5,780 nucleotides of DNA from NCBI GenBank assembly GCA_014379075.1, contig JACMMN010000115.1:1-5780 (forward strand). Direction: 5' to 3'. The stretch comes from Pyrinomonadaceae bacterium (GTDB taxonomy: Bacteria > Acidobacteriota > Blastocatellia > Pyrinomonadales > Pyrinomonadaceae). The first letter of the stretch is position 1, and the number at the start of each line of letters is the position of its first letter. Under the pieces are notes generated by a model. It saw nothing but the letters and a program-made list of their open reading frames with translations. It was not told the origin of the DNA and did no database searches. Below, one piece after another: positions 1-5,483 of the stretch. The position numbers and the translations under genes were made by a program.

Positions 1-1436
1 AGATGGACATAGCGGGCAAGCTTGTCTTTTTCGCGCCGGACGACGAGCAGTACTTTCGAATGCGTCTTTAGCGTGCTGATGCCGTAAACAACGTGGACGC
101 CTTCGTTTTCGAGTCTGCGCGCCCACTCGATGTTGTTTTCTTCATCAAAGCGCGCCTTCAATTCGACAAGCGCCGTTACCTGCTTGCCAAGCTCGGTCGC
201 CCGAATTAGTGATTTTACTATGGGCGAATCCTTCCCCGTGCGGTAAAGGCAGATTTTTATCGCCTGTACATCAGGATCTTCGGCAGCCTCCGCGATAAAA
301 TCCGTCACGGACGAATATGCTGTGTAAGGATGATGCAGCAGCACGTCGTGCTTTTTTAACTCGTCAAAGATGCTCTTTTTCTCCAGCAATACCGCCGGAT
401 GGACGACCGGAATCGGTTTTTCCTTTAGCAGCGGGCGATCAAGCGAATAGAGCTGCATTAGATCGGGAATATCGACAAAACCATCGATCGGATACACATC
501 CTGTTCACCCAGGCCGATCCCCACAGTCAAGACCTTGAGCATTTTCTCGGGCATTTCGGCCGAAACTTCCAAACGCACGGGAAAGCGAAAACGGCGGCGC
601 TGCAGTTCACGTTCGAGGGTGCGCATCAGATCGCCGGCCTCATCCTCGCGGAGTTCGATATCAGCGTCTCGCGTTACGCGGAACAGATAGCCGTCACTCG
701 CTTTCATGTTTGGAAAAAGATGTTCGGCATTCGCGGCTATCACTTCTTCGAGCAGCGTAAATCGGCCGTTTTTTTCGTTTATAGGTATCAGACGCGGTAC
801 GGTCGGCGGCAGTTTTATCCGGGCAAAACGCTTCTGCCGGAACAAGTGCCTCAGATTTTTCTGCGTGAAGTTGCGGTTCGGCTCAATGAATAGCCCGATG
901 TTCAGGCTAAGGTTCGAAATGTATGGAAACGGATGGCTCGAATCAACCGATTGGGGCGTCAGGATCGGGAAAAGATTGTCGCGAAAGTATTTATCCAGCT
1001 TCCTTTTGTCCTTTGAATTCAAACTTTTATAAGGCTCGACGTTGATTTTTGCATTGGCGAGAGCAGGCAAAACGGTATCGTGAAGATAGGAAACCTGGCG
1101 CTTCAGCATCGGGCGAAGTCGCTTTCCAATTTCGCGAAGCTGTTCGGATGCTGTCAGGCCGTCAGAAGAAAGTTCAATTACGCCTTCCTCAAGCTGTTCC
1201 TTCAAACCCGAAACGCGAATCATAAAAAACTCATCCAGGTTCGTCGAGAATATAGATAGAAATTTTAACCGCTCGAGAACCGGAAGATTTTCATCCATGG
1301 CCTCATCAAGCACTCGCCGGTTGAATTCCAGCCAGCTAACCTCACGGTTAAAGAGAGCTGCACCGTCAAAGGCGTCGCTTAGGTTCGCTTCAGGTGGCTC
1401 GATTGTTTGTTTCGCTGTCTTGATTTCAGTAAGCAT
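1..1436 (-). CDS. ppk1: Polyphosphate kinase 1 (PPK1), N-terminal 478 codons, 3' end outside window
   Basis: PPK1 reversibly moves the gamma phosphate of ATP onto growing polyphosphate, through a phosphohistidine on the enzyme. I translated the whole stretch by hand and found one open frame with no frameshift. The N-terminal domain carries LFNREVSWLEFNRR (residues 28-41) and STNLDEFFMIRV (64-75). The Asn of the latter corresponds to the ATP-contacting Asn of known PPKs. Next come TPQSVDSSHPFPY, then VLLHHPYTAYSSV, IKICLYRTGKDSPIV, LVELKARFDEENNIEWA and GISTLKTHSKVLLVVRRE of the catalytic C-terminal domains. His459 in LKTHSK matches the autophosphorylated histidine (E. coli His435). His478, the last visible codon, matches E. 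coli His454; the 19-residue spacing is the same. Family length is about 690-720 residues, so roughly one third is missing off the left edge. The ATG at 1436 is the first possible start after an in-frame stop at 1482-1484. It has no Shine-Dalgarno sequence. Confidence 0.97.
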   Translation of the reverse strand, partial: MLTEIKTAKQTIEPPEANLSDAFDGAALFNREVSWLEFNRRVLDEAMDENLPVLERLKFLSIFSTNLDEFFMIRVSGLKEQLEEGVIELSSDGLTASEQLREIGKRLRPMLKRQVSYLHDTVLPALANAKINVEPYKSLNSKDKRKLDKYFRDNLFPILTPQSVDSSHPFPYISNLSLNIGLFIEPNRNFTQKNLRHLFRQKRFARIKLPPTVPRLIPINEKNGRFTLLEEVIAANAEHLFPNMKASDGYLFRVTRDADIELREDEAGDLMRTLERELQRRRFRFPVRLEVSAEMPEKMLKVLTVGIGLGEQDVYPIDGFVDIPDLMQLYSLDRPLLKEKPIPVVHPAVLLEKKSIFDELKKHDVLLHHPYTAYSSVTDFIAEAAEDPDVQAIKICLYRTGKDSPIVKSLIRATELGKQVTALVELKARFDEENNIEWARRLENEGVHVVYGISTLKTHSKVLLVVRREKDKLARYVH

Positions 1437-1476
1437 GATCGGGGCGAAGATTAGTATAGACCATAGCGCCCCGATC
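1437..1476 (-). promoter_or_regulatory. Inverted repeat abutting the ppk1 start codon, with a -10-like hexamer in the loop
   Basis: The arms GATCGGGGCG (1437-1446) and CGCCCCGATC (1467-1476) are perfect 10-bp complements separated by 20 bp. The arm nearer the gene directly touches the ppk1 ATG. Read on the minus strand, the loop contains TATACT (1458 to 1453), a five-of-six match to a sigma-70 -10 box. If that box is used, transcription would begin near 1446, giving a leader of only about 10 nt. The repeat would then act as a DNA operator flanking the -10. If transcription starts further upstream, the RNA hairpin would hold the start codon region. There is no U-tract, so it is not a Rho-independent terminator. 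The repeat is certain; its role is inferred. Confidence 0.5.
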
Positions 1477-1489
1477 CGAGATTAAATTA

Positions 1490-1511
1490 ATGTTACAAGA
1501 ATGTTACAACA
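1490..1511 (-). promoter_or_regulatory. Candidate Pho box: two 11-bp direct repeats upstream of ppk1
   Basis: On the minus strand TTGTAACATTC is followed directly by TTGTAACATTA, so the repeat unit is 11 bp with 10 of 11 positions identical. Tandem 11-bp repeats (one helical turn) are the usual target of PhoB/PhoP and other OmpR-family response regulators. The core TGTAACA resembles the TGTCA core of the E. coli Pho box, and GTAACA resembles the TTAACA repeats of Bacillus PhoP with the same 5-bp spacing. ppk genes belong to the Pho regulon in several bacteria. The site ends 53 bp before the ppk1 ATG and about 31 bp upstream of the -10-like TATACT, which is farther than in classical Pho promoters. 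The regulator assignment is therefore inference. Confidence 0.45.
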
Positions 1512-1519
1512 GATAAGAG

Positions 1520-2011
1520 CTAAGGTAATATGGAAACTTTCGTCCCAACCGGAATTACGCCGAATATTTCTTCTATATCTTTGTTTGCAAGTGCCACGCA
1601 ACCGTCCGTCCAATCGTTTCCGATACCGCCGCCGTGAATATAGATCTCTCCACCGAGTCTCGTTTTCTGCGGAGGCTTGGCATCTATATCTTTAGCTCTT
1701 TTAATGTCTTCAAATTCGTCCGCTGTAATAACTCCTACGTTCAGACCGCGCTCTGCATCCAGCAGCGACGGGTAACTAATGCCAAGCGAAAGATGGAATT
1801 TACTTTCGGAATTCCTGGTAAATACGTAAAATTCCCCCTCGGGGGTTTTTCCGTCGCCCTCAAATTCTTTATAGCCGATCGGAGAAAACCCTAGAACCAT
1901 CGGGTACGATTTGATCATTTGGTCGCCATCCATAATTTCAAGGGTTCTAAGCCTTTTCCTGATAATTATTCGAGGATCATTAAGCGATGAAAGTTCAGGT
2001 TGTATTATCAT
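1520..2011 (-). CDS. L,D-transpeptidase (YkuD) family protein
   Basis: YkuD-fold enzymes use a catalytic cysteine to form or edit L,D-crosslinks and attachments in peptidoglycan. With the start chosen here the protein has 163 residues. It shows the family features GDGKTPEGEF (52-61), YIHGGG (124-129) and the catalytic block WTDGCVAL (134-141). His126 and Cys138 are the expected active-site residues. The ATG at 2011 is preferred because a full AGGAGG Shine-Dalgarno (2018-2023 on the plus strand) lies 6 nt before it. An upstream in-frame ATG at 2038 would add MSKKDRRNN but has a weaker ribosome site. Neither start gives a signal peptide or membrane anchor, which is odd for an enzyme whose substrate is in the periplasm. 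A hydrophobic segment lies just upstream in a different frame. The gene sits between the archaemetzincin gene and ppk1. The family is sure; the exact reaction is not. Confidence 0.9.
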   Translation of the reverse strand: MIIQPELSSLNDPRIIIRKRLRTLEIMDGDQMIKSYPMVLGFSPIGYKEFEGDGKTPEGEFYVFTRNSESKFHLSLGISYPSLLDAERGLNVGVITADEFEDIKRAKDIDAKPPQKTRLGGEIYIHGGGIGNDWTDGCVALANKDIEEIFGVIPVGTKVSILP

Positions 2012-2034
2012 ATTGTTCCTCCTATCCTTCTTGC

Positions 2035-2106
2035 TCATCTTATTCCGCGGTTTAAGATTTCAACAAGGATCAGTAGGAATAGGAAGGAACCAGACGAAAG
2101 GAGCAA
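2035..2106 (-). CDS. Possible hydrophobic micro-ORF (23 residues) upstream of the L,D-transpeptidase gene
   Basis: A TTG codon at 2106 opens a 23-codon frame whose middle reads SFLFLLILVEIL, a plausible membrane segment, and which ends in basic residues (NRGIR). A GAGG motif (2111-2114) lies 4 nt before the TTG. The stop TGA overlaps the upstream transpeptidase ATG at 2038 as ATGA, the classic layout for translational coupling. It fills most of the gap after the archaemetzincin stop. It could be a coupled leader peptide, the displaced signal-anchor of the transpeptidase after a frameshift, or chance from a pyrimidine-rich stretch. I cannot tell these apart from one sequence, so confidence that it is a real gene is low. 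Confidence 0.22.
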   Translation of the reverse strand: MLLSSGSFLFLLILVEILNRGIR

Positions 2107-2119
2107 ATTTCCTCACATC

Positions 2120-3103
2120 TTAACGTTTTTCGCCGGCAGCGAAAACGGCATTTGCTTTATCAGCCATTGCTTTTTGCTCATCAGGCCATCCCTGTTTACG
2201 CCAAAATTCAGATAAATTCCTGTACCTCGTTTCCGGATCGTATTTCATCGCCCATGCGATCTTGGCCATGCATTCCGGACAGGCGTCGAGCGGCCTGCGG
2301 TCCGTTTCCATCAAACTGTTCGTACCCGACATCAGGCATTCATATTTCGTGCAGTGCCGCATCGAGAACATGTGGCCCGTCTCGTGGATCGCAATTTTTA
2401 AGGTCCTTGAGAGAGAAATTTTGCCATCTGCCTTTCCCCCTCCCAAACGTGACAGCGACCATACGCCGACGCGGTCCTCGAGACTGGCCTGTCCAAAAAC
2501 GAAGCTCCATGTATCTTCGGGGTATAGGTCATAATTCGTAAAACAAACCAACGCCGCCGCGTCGTTCGGCAGCAATTTGGGAAGAACGGCATTCAGAAAA
2601 TAGCCTGAGCGTATCTGCAACTTATTTCCGTAGACTTTGCGGCTCTGGCCTTTCGGCACATTGCCCAAAGGCCTTTCCGGGTTTAACTTCACCGGCAGGT
2701 CGTAAAATGCCCGCATGTATTCGGCGGTAAGATTCAGCATTTTCCGTTCAGCCGGCGTAAAATTTCCTACCGGCAGAATATAGATCGTCTTTCGGTCCGT
2801 GGTCGGAAGAATTGGTTTCGATTCGGTATATTCTTCGAAGGTTTCGCCGTTTTCGGGATGATCCTGAAGCCAGTCGTGATCGCGGCTCTGCATCGGCTGG
2901 AAAAACGGTTCGACCGCTTCTTTGATACGCGACAATTCGCTAATTCGAACATTTTTGGCGGAGGCTTCTGCATTCGAAGCAGGACGATCCGATTGCGAAC
3001 ATCCGGCCAACAGCACTCCAGCCACCGAGAAAAAAGCGAGAAGTCTATGCGAGTTGCGGAATTTCCTTCCCCCACGAATCGATTGTGATAGTTCTTGATT
3101 CAT
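2120..3103 (-). CDS. Archaemetzincin-type zinc metalloprotease, predicted lipoprotein
   Basis: Archaemetzincins are metzincin-clan proteases with one catalytic zinc and a second, cysteine-bound zinc site. The 327-residue product has a basic n-region, a hydrophobic core and the lipobox LLAGC with Cys35, so it should be lipidated and envelope-anchored. An Ala/Ser/Asn-rich linker follows. The catalytic domain shows YDLYPEDTWSFVFGQASL and VGVWSLSRL, then HETGHMFSMRHC (240-251), Cys256-Leu-Met258 and CPEC (275-278). These are the archaemetzincin zinc ligands. The Gly usually found at position 8 of HExxHxxGxxH is Ser247 (TCG) here, while all three histidines and the Glu are intact. The ATG at 3103 is preferred over the ATG at 3109 because GAAGG lies 8 nt upstream of the former and only 2 nt from the latter. 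The start lies inside tsaE (59-bp overlap). The substrate is unknown. Confidence 0.9.
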   Translation of the reverse strand: MNQELSQSIRGGRKFRNSHRLLAFFSVAGVLLAGCSQSDRPASNAEASAKNVRISELSRIKEAVEPFFQPMQSRDHDWLQDHPENGETFEEYTESKPILPTTDRKTIYILPVGNFTPAERKMLNLTAEYMRAFYDLPVKLNPERPLGNVPKGQSRKVYGNKLQIRSGYFLNAVLPKLLPNDAAALVCFTNYDLYPEDTWSFVFGQASLEDRVGVWSLSRLGGGKADGKISLSRTLKIAIHETGHMFSMRHCTKYECLMSGTNSLMETDRRPLDACPECMAKIAWAMKYDPETRYRNLSEFWRKQGWPDEQKAMADKANAVFAAGEKR

Positions 3104-3506
3104 CGCCATCGCCTTCGATTCTTACATGAAAGACACTTCCGGCAAACGGGTATTCGCCGAGCTTTTCGCTCCATTCGATTATAACGACAGCGTCTTCGTC
3201 TTCGACAATCTCGTCCAGCCCAACCGCAAACTTAATGTCCGTCCCCTCGTCCAAACGCCATAGGTCGATGTGATAAACGTCGAAATTTTCAGTCTTGTAG
3301 AGATTTACCAGTGTAAAACTCGGACTCGTTACTTCATCGATATCAAAAGCAAGACCATTCAGAATTCCCTTCGTAAAAAGAGTTTTGCCTGCTCCGAGGC
3401 CTCCGCTCAATAGAATCACTTCACCGCCGCCAAGCGTCTCGCCCAGCTTTTCAGCGATCCCGAAGGTTTCACCCGCCGAATATGAAACGGTTGCAATGTT
3501 ATCCAT
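3045..3506 (-). CDS. tsaE: tRNA threonylcarbamoyladenosine biosynthesis ATPase TsaE
   Basis: TsaE is the small P-loop ATPase that works with TsaB and TsaD to place the threonylcarbamoyl group on A37 of ANN-decoding tRNAs. The 153-residue product has the family length. It shows the Walker A motif GGLGAGKT (35-42), SPSFTLVNLY (61-70), the HIDLWRL block (79-85) and IIEWSEK (109-115), all diagnostic of TsaE (YjeE). The start ATG overlaps the end of nnr by 8 bp and is preceded by GAGG 6 nt upstream, which suggests translational coupling. The nnr-tsaE pairing is seen in many bacteria (yjeF-yjeE in E. coli). The last 18 or so codons overlap the signal peptide coding region of the archaemetzincin gene in another frame. 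Confidence 0.97.
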   Translation of the reverse strand: MDNIATVSYSAGETFGIAEKLGETLGGGEVILLSGGLGAGKTLFTKGILNGLAFDIDEVTSPSFTLVNLYKTENFDVYHIDLWRLDEGTDIKFAVGLDEIVEDEDAVVIIEWSEKLGEYPFAGSVFHVRIEGDGDESRTITIDSWGKEIPQLA

Positions 3507-5139
3507 TCACCGCCTCAAAAGCCGACCCGATACAATCCCGCACATCGGATGCGGTCATAATACGTTTTCCGTATTTTTCTTCCGCAATATCTCCGGCTGC
3601 ACCGGCGATATAAACGGCGACAACGACCGTTTCGAAAATATCGATCTTCATTTGAACCGCCTGGGCAACGAACCCGGTAATTATCCCGGTCAAAGTATCG
3701 CCGTTTCCGGCTTTTCCAAGCCCCGAATTTCCGGTCGGATTGATCACGACTCTCCCGTGCGGCTCCGCGATAAGGGTCCGCTCGCCTTTTAGAACTAAAA
3801 TGACGCTGTGCTTTTCCGAGAAGCTGCGAACGGCTTGAACGCGGTCATTCAGCAAATTCCTGCTTGTGGTTCCGAGCAGACGTAAAAACTCCCCTTCATG
3901 CGGTGTAAGTATCAAAGGGAATTCGTCGGACCCGTGCAAATCGAATGGTGAAAGGCAATTTAAGCCATCAGCGTCGATCACAATTGGAGTTCTTCGATTT
4001 TCAATAATTTTCCTGACTAGATTTTTGGTGCTTTCGTCTCTCGAAGACAAACCGCTGCCGATTGCCGCCGCATCAATATTCTCCCAAAATCCTTCGATGT
4101 CCTTGAATGCTTCTGTCGAGATCGCACCCGATACAGTTTCGGCCACGCTTCGAACCATCACCTCCGGCAAAACCCGCGAAGCAACCATTTCGTGCGACGC
4201 TGCAGGTGTCATGATGGTAACCAGCCCAACCCCGGAACGCATCGCCGCATTGCCGCACAAGACCGCAGCACCGGAATAATCCTTCGAACCCGCGATCAAA
4301 AGCGCATGCCCGCGCTTGCTCTTATAGGAATCCACCGCGAACTCCGTCGATTCCAGCCATTTTTGCGCGTCTTCCTTTTCCGTCAGAAAAAGCTTTGAAG
4401 GCGATTCATCGATCAATTCTTTAGGCGAACCGATATTTGCGATTACGACTTCACCGTTGAAATGCGAGGCAGGCGGCAGGACATTCGCTGGTTTTGGTGC
4501 CGTAAACGTAACGGTGACTTGTGCTTTCGGACTCATTCCGATCTGCTCTGCCCGGTCAGCGTCCAACCCTGAAGGAACGTCGAGCGAAACGACAAGAGTG
4601 TTTTGATCGACTCCATCCGCGGTGAAAGCATACATATATCCCGCAGCTTGCTCGTATACACCTTCCAGCGGTTTCGTTAGCCCGGTGCCGAATAGAGCAT
4701 CGATGATCACATCCGGGTCGTCGCAATGAAAGTTCAAGCTGTCGTAATCAAGCCATTCCTCGATGCTGGTTATTTCCCCAAAAGCAAGGTCAGGGCGGTT
4801 GGCGTCGAAAGGTTCGTCATTCGTGATCTTTTGCAGTATTTCGAAATTGGCGCGGGCATCACCTTTTGTATTCTCGACAAGGCCGAAAAGGCAAACTTCG
4901 ACATCGGCACCCTGTGTCCACAAAATTCTGGCAAGAGCCGCTCCGTCGCCGCCGTTATTGCCTTTGCCGCATAGAACTAGCACCGATCTTCCTTCAACCG
5001 AACCGCCGAGCTTATCCGTGACAGCGCGTGCGGCGGCATGCGCGGCATTTTCCATCAGCAGGATCGAAGGGATACCGTATTTCTCAGTAGTTAAACGGTC
5101 GATGTCACGCATTTCCCCGGCTGTCAGAACTTTCTGCAT
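3499..5139 (-). CDS. nnr: Bifunctional NAD(P)HX epimerase / ADP-dependent NAD(P)HX dehydratase
   Basis: This enzyme repairs NADHX and NADPHX, the hydrated forms of the reduced cofactors. The N-terminal YjeF_N domain interconverts the R and S epimers, and the C-terminal ribokinase-like domain dehydrates the S form using ADP (ATP in some lineages). Epimerase signatures are GKGNNGGDGAA (58-68), DVIIDALFGTG (143-153) and LDVPSGLDAD (186-195). Dehydratase signatures are KRGHALLIAGSKDYSGAA (275-292), RSGVGLVTI (301-309), VIDADGLN (387-394), LTPHEGEF (411-418), LVLKGERT (448-455) and PTGNSGLGKAGNGDTLTG (468-485) with the catalytic-loop Asp481. The length of 546 residues is typical of the fused form. 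The open frame extends upstream to 5325, but homology starts at MQKVLTAGEMRDIDR, so I use the ATG at 5139. No Shine-Dalgarno precedes it. The usual G-[ST]-G-D of the nucleotide loop reads GNGD here. Confidence 0.96.
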   Translation of the reverse strand: MQKVLTAGEMRDIDRLTTEKYGIPSILLMENAAHAAARAVTDKLGGSVEGRSVLVLCGKGNNGGDGAALARILWTQGADVEVCLFGLVENTKGDARANFEILQKITNDEPFDANRPDLAFGEITSIEEWLDYDSLNFHCDDPDVIIDALFGTGLTKPLEGVYEQAAGYMYAFTADGVDQNTLVVSLDVPSGLDADRAEQIGMSPKAQVTVTFTAPKPANVLPPASHFNGEVVIANIGSPKELIDESPSKLFLTEKEDAQKWLESTEFAVDSYKSKRGHALLIAGSKDYSGAAVLCGNAAMRSGVGLVTIMTPAASHEMVASRVLPEVMVRSVAETVSGAISTEAFKDIEGFWENIDAAAIGSGLSSRDESTKNLVRKIIENRRTPIVIDADGLNCLSPFDLHGSDEFPLILTPHEGEFLRLLGTTSRNLLNDRVQAVRSFSEKHSVILVLKGERTLIAEPHGRVVINPTGNSGLGKAGNGDTLTGIITGFVAQAVQMKIDIFETVVVAVYIAGAAGDIAEEKYGKRIMTASDVRDCIGSAFEAVNG

Positions 5140-5151
5140 ATACAATAAGTT

Positions 5152-5163
5152 GCCATATATGGC
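5152..5163. promoter_or_regulatory. 12-bp palindrome next to the nnr start
   Basis: GCCATATATGGC is a perfect palindrome located 12 bp before the nnr ATG. On the minus strand it contains TATATG (5159 to 5154), which could serve as a -10 element giving a very short leader. No matching -35 is evident. It could be an operator over the core promoter, or chance. Confidence 0.25.
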
Positions 5164-5181
5164 CGAAAATAAAAAGGGCGA

Positions 5182-5224
5182 GTGTTTCACGTGTTTCAGT
5201 GAAACACGTGTGTGAGGTGAAACA
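5182..5224. promoter_or_regulatory. parS-like half-site cluster (split palindrome) upstream of nnr
   Basis: Three exact 8-bp halves of the bacterial parS consensus occur here: TGTTTCAC (5183-5190), GTGAAACA (5199-5206) and GTGAAACA (5217-5224). The first two are separated by GTGTTTCA (5191-5198). Deleting those 8 bp would recreate the full parS TGTTTCACGTGAAACA. Positions 5188-5210 also form a perfect palindrome with 11-bp arms around a single central G. The motif GTGTTTCA or its complement recurs at 5182, 5191 and 5200, a 9-bp period; a 7-bp part of the complement, TGAAACA, recurs at 5218, two periods on. parS sites are bound by the ParB CTPase. No parA or parB gene is in view. A function as an operator of another regulator is equally possible. 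Confidence 0.45.
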
Positions 5225-5257
5225 AAACAAAAGCCGCATCCAGTTAAAATGCGGCTT
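5221..5257 (-). terminator. Rho-independent terminator after the apt-tRNA-Arg unit
   Basis: The arms AAGCCGCAT (5231-5239) and ATGCGGCTT (5249-5257) form a perfect 9-bp stem with a 9-nt loop. On the minus strand the stem is followed by TTTTGTTTTGTTT. No T-tract follows on the plus strand, so it acts on minus-strand transcripts only. It would end the apt/tRNA transcript about 145 nt after the tRNA, and it separates that unit from the nnr operon. Confidence 0.85.
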
Positions 5258-5401
5258 CCAAACTTTAGATTGAGATTGCGAACAGACCTCGACGGCCATT
5301 GAGACAAAATGAGTTTGTCTGCCACTGTGCTTGATCACCGTTTATTTCCGTTCAATTAATAAAAAGGTTCATTCACGCACGGTTTCCACAAATGTTTTGA
5401 A
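5258..5401 (-). other. 144-nt spacer between tRNA-Arg and terminator
   Basis: I see no convincing gene here. A short hairpin with arms AGACAAA (5302-5308) and TTTGTCT (5314-5320) around a 5-nt loop is present but lacks a U-tract. On the minus strand the stretch is probably the 3' trailer of the tRNA precursor. It is long for a trailer, so a small RNA cannot be excluded. Confidence 0.4.
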
Positions 5402-5475
5402 TGCTCCCGACAAGATTCGAACTTGTGGCCTTTCACTTAGGAGGCGAACGCTCTATCCAACTGAGCTACGGGAGC
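5402..5475 (-). tRNA. tRNA-Arg (anticodon CCU, decodes AGG)
   Basis: The minus strand folds into a full cloverleaf of 74 nt without an encoded CCA. The acceptor arms GCTCCCG and CGGGAGC are fully paired and followed by discriminator A. The D-stem is GCTC/GAGC with loop AGTTGGATA. The anticodon stem TTCGC/GTGAA has one G-U pair and holds loop CTCCTAA with anticodon CCT at 5439-5441. The T-stem is ACAAG/CTTGT with loop TTCGAAT. The tRNA begins 8 bp after the apt stop, so it is probably cut from an apt read-through transcript that ends at the terminator near 5230. CCA must be added by the tRNA nucleotidyltransferase. Confidence 0.97.
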
Positions 5476-5483
5476 ATATAATC

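Noticed and set aside
1437..1476. The inverted repeat as a terminator for the transpeptidase gene
   Set aside because: No T-tract follows and the ppk1 start codon comes directly after it, so a regulatory role is more likely.
317..1695. Several plus-strand frames of 62-108 codons opposite ppk1 and the transpeptidase gene
   Set aside because: ppk1 reads without interruption on the minus strand with full family motifs, so these frames are shadows.
2037..2063. Possible promoter TTGAAA (2063 to 2058) and TAAGAT (2042 to 2037) for the transpeptidase gene
   Set aside because: The 15-bp spacing is short and the -10 matches only four of six bases, so it is too weak to list as a feature.
1911..2215. 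Hydrophobic plus-strand frames opposite the transpeptidase N-terminus and the gap
   Set aside because: They are antisense to real coding DNA and lack a ribosome site. The hydrophobicity follows from the AT-rich composition. The minus-strand micro-ORF was kept only as a low-confidence item.
5182..5224. Start of a CRISPR array
   Set aside because: The repeats are 7-8 bp, partly inverted and without unique spacers of constant length, so this is not a CRISPR array.
5302..5320. Small hairpin AGACAAA/TTTGTCT in the tRNA trailer as a second terminator
   Set aside because: The stem is AT-rich and short and is not followed by a T-tract on either strand.
5140..5325. N-terminal extension of the nnr reading frame to an ATG at 5325
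   Set aside because: The extra 62 residues have no resemblance to the family and would be read through the terminator and the palindromes. Family homology begins at the ATG at 5139.
5105..5338. 77-codon minus-strand frame starting at a GTG near 5338
   Set aside because: It spans the terminator, the split parS-like site and the start of nnr in another frame, and shows no recognisable motif.
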